Part shown: piece after piece, positions 5,903 through 7,246 of the stretch
Numbering within the stretch: position 1 is the stretch's first letter
How the letters are laid out: each line of letters begins with the position of its first letter
Source of the DNA: JBELMB01 sp042088665
GTDB lineage: Bacteria; Pseudomonadota; Alphaproteobacteria; Rhodobacterales; Rhodobacteraceae
Assembly: GCA_042088665.1 (NCBI GenBank)
Contig: JBELMB010000249.1
Coordinates: forward strand, 1 to 7,246
DNA: 7,246 nt
Direction of reading: 5' to 3'
Position numbers and translations under genes: made by a program
The notes under the pieces: model-generated
The model's database searches: none
What the model saw: only the letters and a program-made list of their open reading frames with translations
Told to the model about the DNA's origin: nothing

Positions 5903-6964
5903 ATGAATAAGTTTCTATCAACGGGCGCGGCCGCACTGACGGCTTTGACCTTCGGGTCGGCCGCCACGGCAGAGGACATCACCCTGCGCATCGGCTCCGG
6001 TCACCCCCCGGGCGTCGTCTATGCGGGTCTGATGATCGACTACTTTCAGAAAGAGCTGAAAGAGCGGGTCGAGGCGCGCACCGATCACACCGTGAACTTT
6101 GTCGAAGGCTACTCGGGCTCGATCGTCAAGGTCACCGAGGTGCTCGAAGGTGTGCAGGACGGCATTCTGGACATCGGTGGCTTCTGCTTCTGCTTCGAGC
6201 CGTCGAACCTGCCTTTGCACGCGTTCCAGGTGATGATGCCCTTTGGCACGATGGACCCTGAAACCTCTCTGAAGATCGCGCAGGAAGTCTATGCCGAAGT
6301 GCCGTATCTGACGGATGTCTTCGAGGACAAGTTCAATCAGGTGATGCTGAGCCGGATCGCGGATGGCGGATACAACCTCGGCACGTCATTTGCATGGGAA
6401 AACCTCGAAGACCTGCAAGGCGAAAAGATCGCGGGCGCAGGACTGAACCTCAACTGGCTGAAGCTGGCAGGTGTCTCCGAAGTGCAGTCGTCCCTCGCGA
6501 CGGCCTATACGGAAATGAACACCAATGTCTACGAAGGCTGGATCATGTTCCCGTCGGCATGGGTGAACCTGAAGCTGTATGAGCCCGGCCCGTTCTACAC
6601 GCTGATCGGTTTCGGTTCGATGACCTGGCATGGTCTGACGATCAACAAGGACACCTTTGACGAGCTGCCGGATGACTTCAAAGAGGTCCTGCTCGAGGTG
6701 GCGGCTGACTACGAACAGCAGACCGGAAGCGTGAACGCCTCCGAATACGACCGTCTGGTCGATGAGCTGCGCGAGCTGATCACCGTGACCGAGATTGACC
6801 CCGGTGTCCGCAAGGCCTGGGCCGAAAGCCTCGCTGACTGGCCGCAGTCGCTGGCCGATGATCTCGAGGCGCAGGGGCTTCCTGCCAAGCAGGTGCTGAA
6901 CCTTGTGCTCGACCGGGCCGAGGCCAATGGCTACGAATGGCCGGTGCGCTACGAGGTCAAGTAA
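5903..6964 (+). CDS. dctP: TRAP transporter periplasmic solute-binding protein, DctP family
   Basis: A binding protein of 353 residues for a TRAP transporter, which uses an ion gradient to take up a small organic solute. Residues 1-23 are a Sec signal peptide (MNKFL, hydrophobic core, A-T-A cleavage before Glu24). The mature domain shows DctP landmarks: GHPPG near the N-terminus, LEGVQDGILDIG (81-92), LPLHAFQVMMPFG, ENLEDLQGEKIAGAG (166-180), TEMNTNVYEGWIMFP, and a long C-terminal helix. In most family members the segment after D-L-x-G is K-I-R, whose arginine clamps the substrate carboxylate. Here it is K-I-A, so the ligand may differ from a simple C4-dicarboxylate. A paired Cys95/Cys97 (CFCF) is also unusual. 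A GGGAGG box lies 5 nt before the ATG. The 127-nt gap behind the aldolase gene has no clear terminator, so the gene is probably in the same operon. A hairpin/T-run follows it. Confidence 0.9.
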   Translation: MNKFLSTGAAALTALTFGSAATAEDITLRIGSGHPPGVVYAGLMIDYFQKELKERVEARTDHTVNFVEGYSGSIVKVTEVLEGVQDGILDIGGFCFCFEPSNLPLHAFQVMMPFGTMDPETSLKIAQEVYAEVPYLTDVFEDKFNQVMLSRIADGGYNLGTSFAWENLEDLQGEKIAGAGLNLNWLKLAGVSEVQSSLATAYTEMNTNVYEGWIMFPSAWVNLKLYEPGPFYTLIGFGSMTWHGLTINKDTFDELPDDFKEVLLEVAADYEQQTGSVNASEYDRLVDELRELITVTEIDPGVRKAWAESLADWPQSLADDLEAQGLPAKQVLNLVLDRAEANGYEWPVRYEVK

Positions 6965-6977
6965 CCTCGAACATCTC

Positions 6978-7015
6978 GGACGCATCGCCCGGGCGGCGGT
7001 GCGTCCTCGTTTTTT
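6978..7015 (+). terminator. Intrinsic terminator or attenuator between dctP and dctQ
   Basis: A 12-bp stem (GGACGCATCGCC paired with GGCGGTGCGTCC, one G-U) with a 5-nt loop is followed two bases later by GTTTTTT. It begins 13 nt after the dctP stop and ends 19 nt before the dctQ start. It has all the marks of a rho-independent terminator. Because dctQ and presumably dctM follow on the same strand, it most likely works as a partial terminator that makes more binding protein than membrane subunits. Confidence 0.85.
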
Positions 7016-7034
7016 CCCAAGCGCAGAGACCCCC

Positions 7035-7246
7035 ATGGCACTCGTTCGATTGAGCGACTCGCTCACCAAATTCCTGATGATCCTCGGCGCGATATGGGCA
7101 TTCTTTTTGTGCTTTTTCATCCTCGCCGACATCATCACCCGCGCGATGAACATGCCGATTTCAGGCACCAAGGAAATCGTGGCCAATTCGGAGGTGATGA
7201 TCGTTTTCCTGCAGATCGGCTTTGCCGTGCGGTCGAATTCGATGAT
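7035..7246 (+). CDS. dctQ: TRAP transporter small membrane subunit DctQ (partial, C-terminus off the right edge)
   Basis: The first 70 codons are present. DctQ is the four-helix small permease subunit of TRAP transporters and pairs with DctM. The visible part has a short N-terminal amphipathic stretch (MALVRLSDSLTKF), a first membrane helix around residues 12-33 (FLMILGAIWAFFLCFFILAD), and then DIITRAMNMPISGTKEIVANSEVMIVFLQIGFAVR. This last stretch contains the R-x3-N-x-P-I-x-G-T-x-E pattern characteristic of DctQ and the beginning of the second helix. The ATG at 7035 is the only plausible start in this frame after the terminator. It lacks a strong Shine-Dalgarno (only a GCAGAGA-like stretch), consistent with lower expression than dctP. 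dctM is expected next. Confidence 0.88.
   Translation, partial: MALVRLSDSLTKFLMILGAIWAFFLCFFILADIITRAMNMPISGTKEIVANSEVMIVFLQIGFAVRSNSM

Noticed and set aside
4345..5991. Long open frame of 548 codons on the minus strand, antisense to the dehydrogenase and aldolase genes
   Set aside because: It is opposite two clear enzyme genes, has low-complexity Arg/Gly-rich composition and no recognisable domain. Stop-free antisense frames are common in high-GC DNA.

Overview
The window is a high-GC, densely coded bacterial segment. Dense divergent operons, a TTT transporter next to a TRAP transporter and strong GGGAGG-type ribosome binding sites suggest an alphaproteobacterium, probably of the Rhodobacteraceae/Roseobacter type. 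That placement is inferred from style and gene content, not from a marker gene. No RNA genes, mobile elements or CRISPR arrays are visible.

Layout. A 202-nt divergent control region (3489-3690) separates two operons. Leftward (minus strand) run a GntR/FadR-type regulator (2802-3488), a Nu-class/YfcG-like glutathione S-transferase (2163-2798), an AhpD-like carboxymuconolactone decarboxylase-family protein (1568-2146), a TctC solute-binding protein with a Tat-type signal (406-1521), and the start of the TctB membrane subunit (352 to the left edge). Gaps are 3, 16, 46 and 53 nt, so this is very likely one operon. TctA is expected past the left edge. Rightward (plus strand) run a zinc-dependent medium-chain alcohol/polyol dehydrogenase (3691-4854), a DapA-superfamily Schiff-base aldolase/dehydratase (4864-5775), a TRAP solute-binding protein DctP (5903-6964), a hairpin plus T-run attenuator, and the start of DctQ (7035 to the right edge). 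DctM is expected beyond.

The most informative signal is a pair of near-identical perfect 16-bp palindromes sharing the 14-bp core ATTGGTTAACCAAT. One sits on the start of the regulator gene and the other 43 nt before the dehydrogenase start. Their centres are 146 bp apart, close to 14 helical turns. The TTGGT..ACCAA arrangement is what FadR/UxuR-type GntR proteins bind, so the regulator most likely represses itself and both operons, perhaps through a loop.

Together the genes read as a substrate-induced catabolic module. One or two imported small organic compounds, possibly sugar-acid-like, would be oxidised by the Zn-dehydrogenase and cleaved or dehydrated by the aldolase. The thiol-redox/glutathione pair would deal with a reactive intermediate or carry out an unknown step. 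The substrate cannot be read from the sequence. The DapA-like enzyme lacks the arginine that marks true dihydrodipicolinate synthase, and the TRAP binding protein seems to lack the usual carboxylate-clamping arginine. Neither default annotation (lysine synthesis, C4-dicarboxylate uptake) should therefore be accepted.
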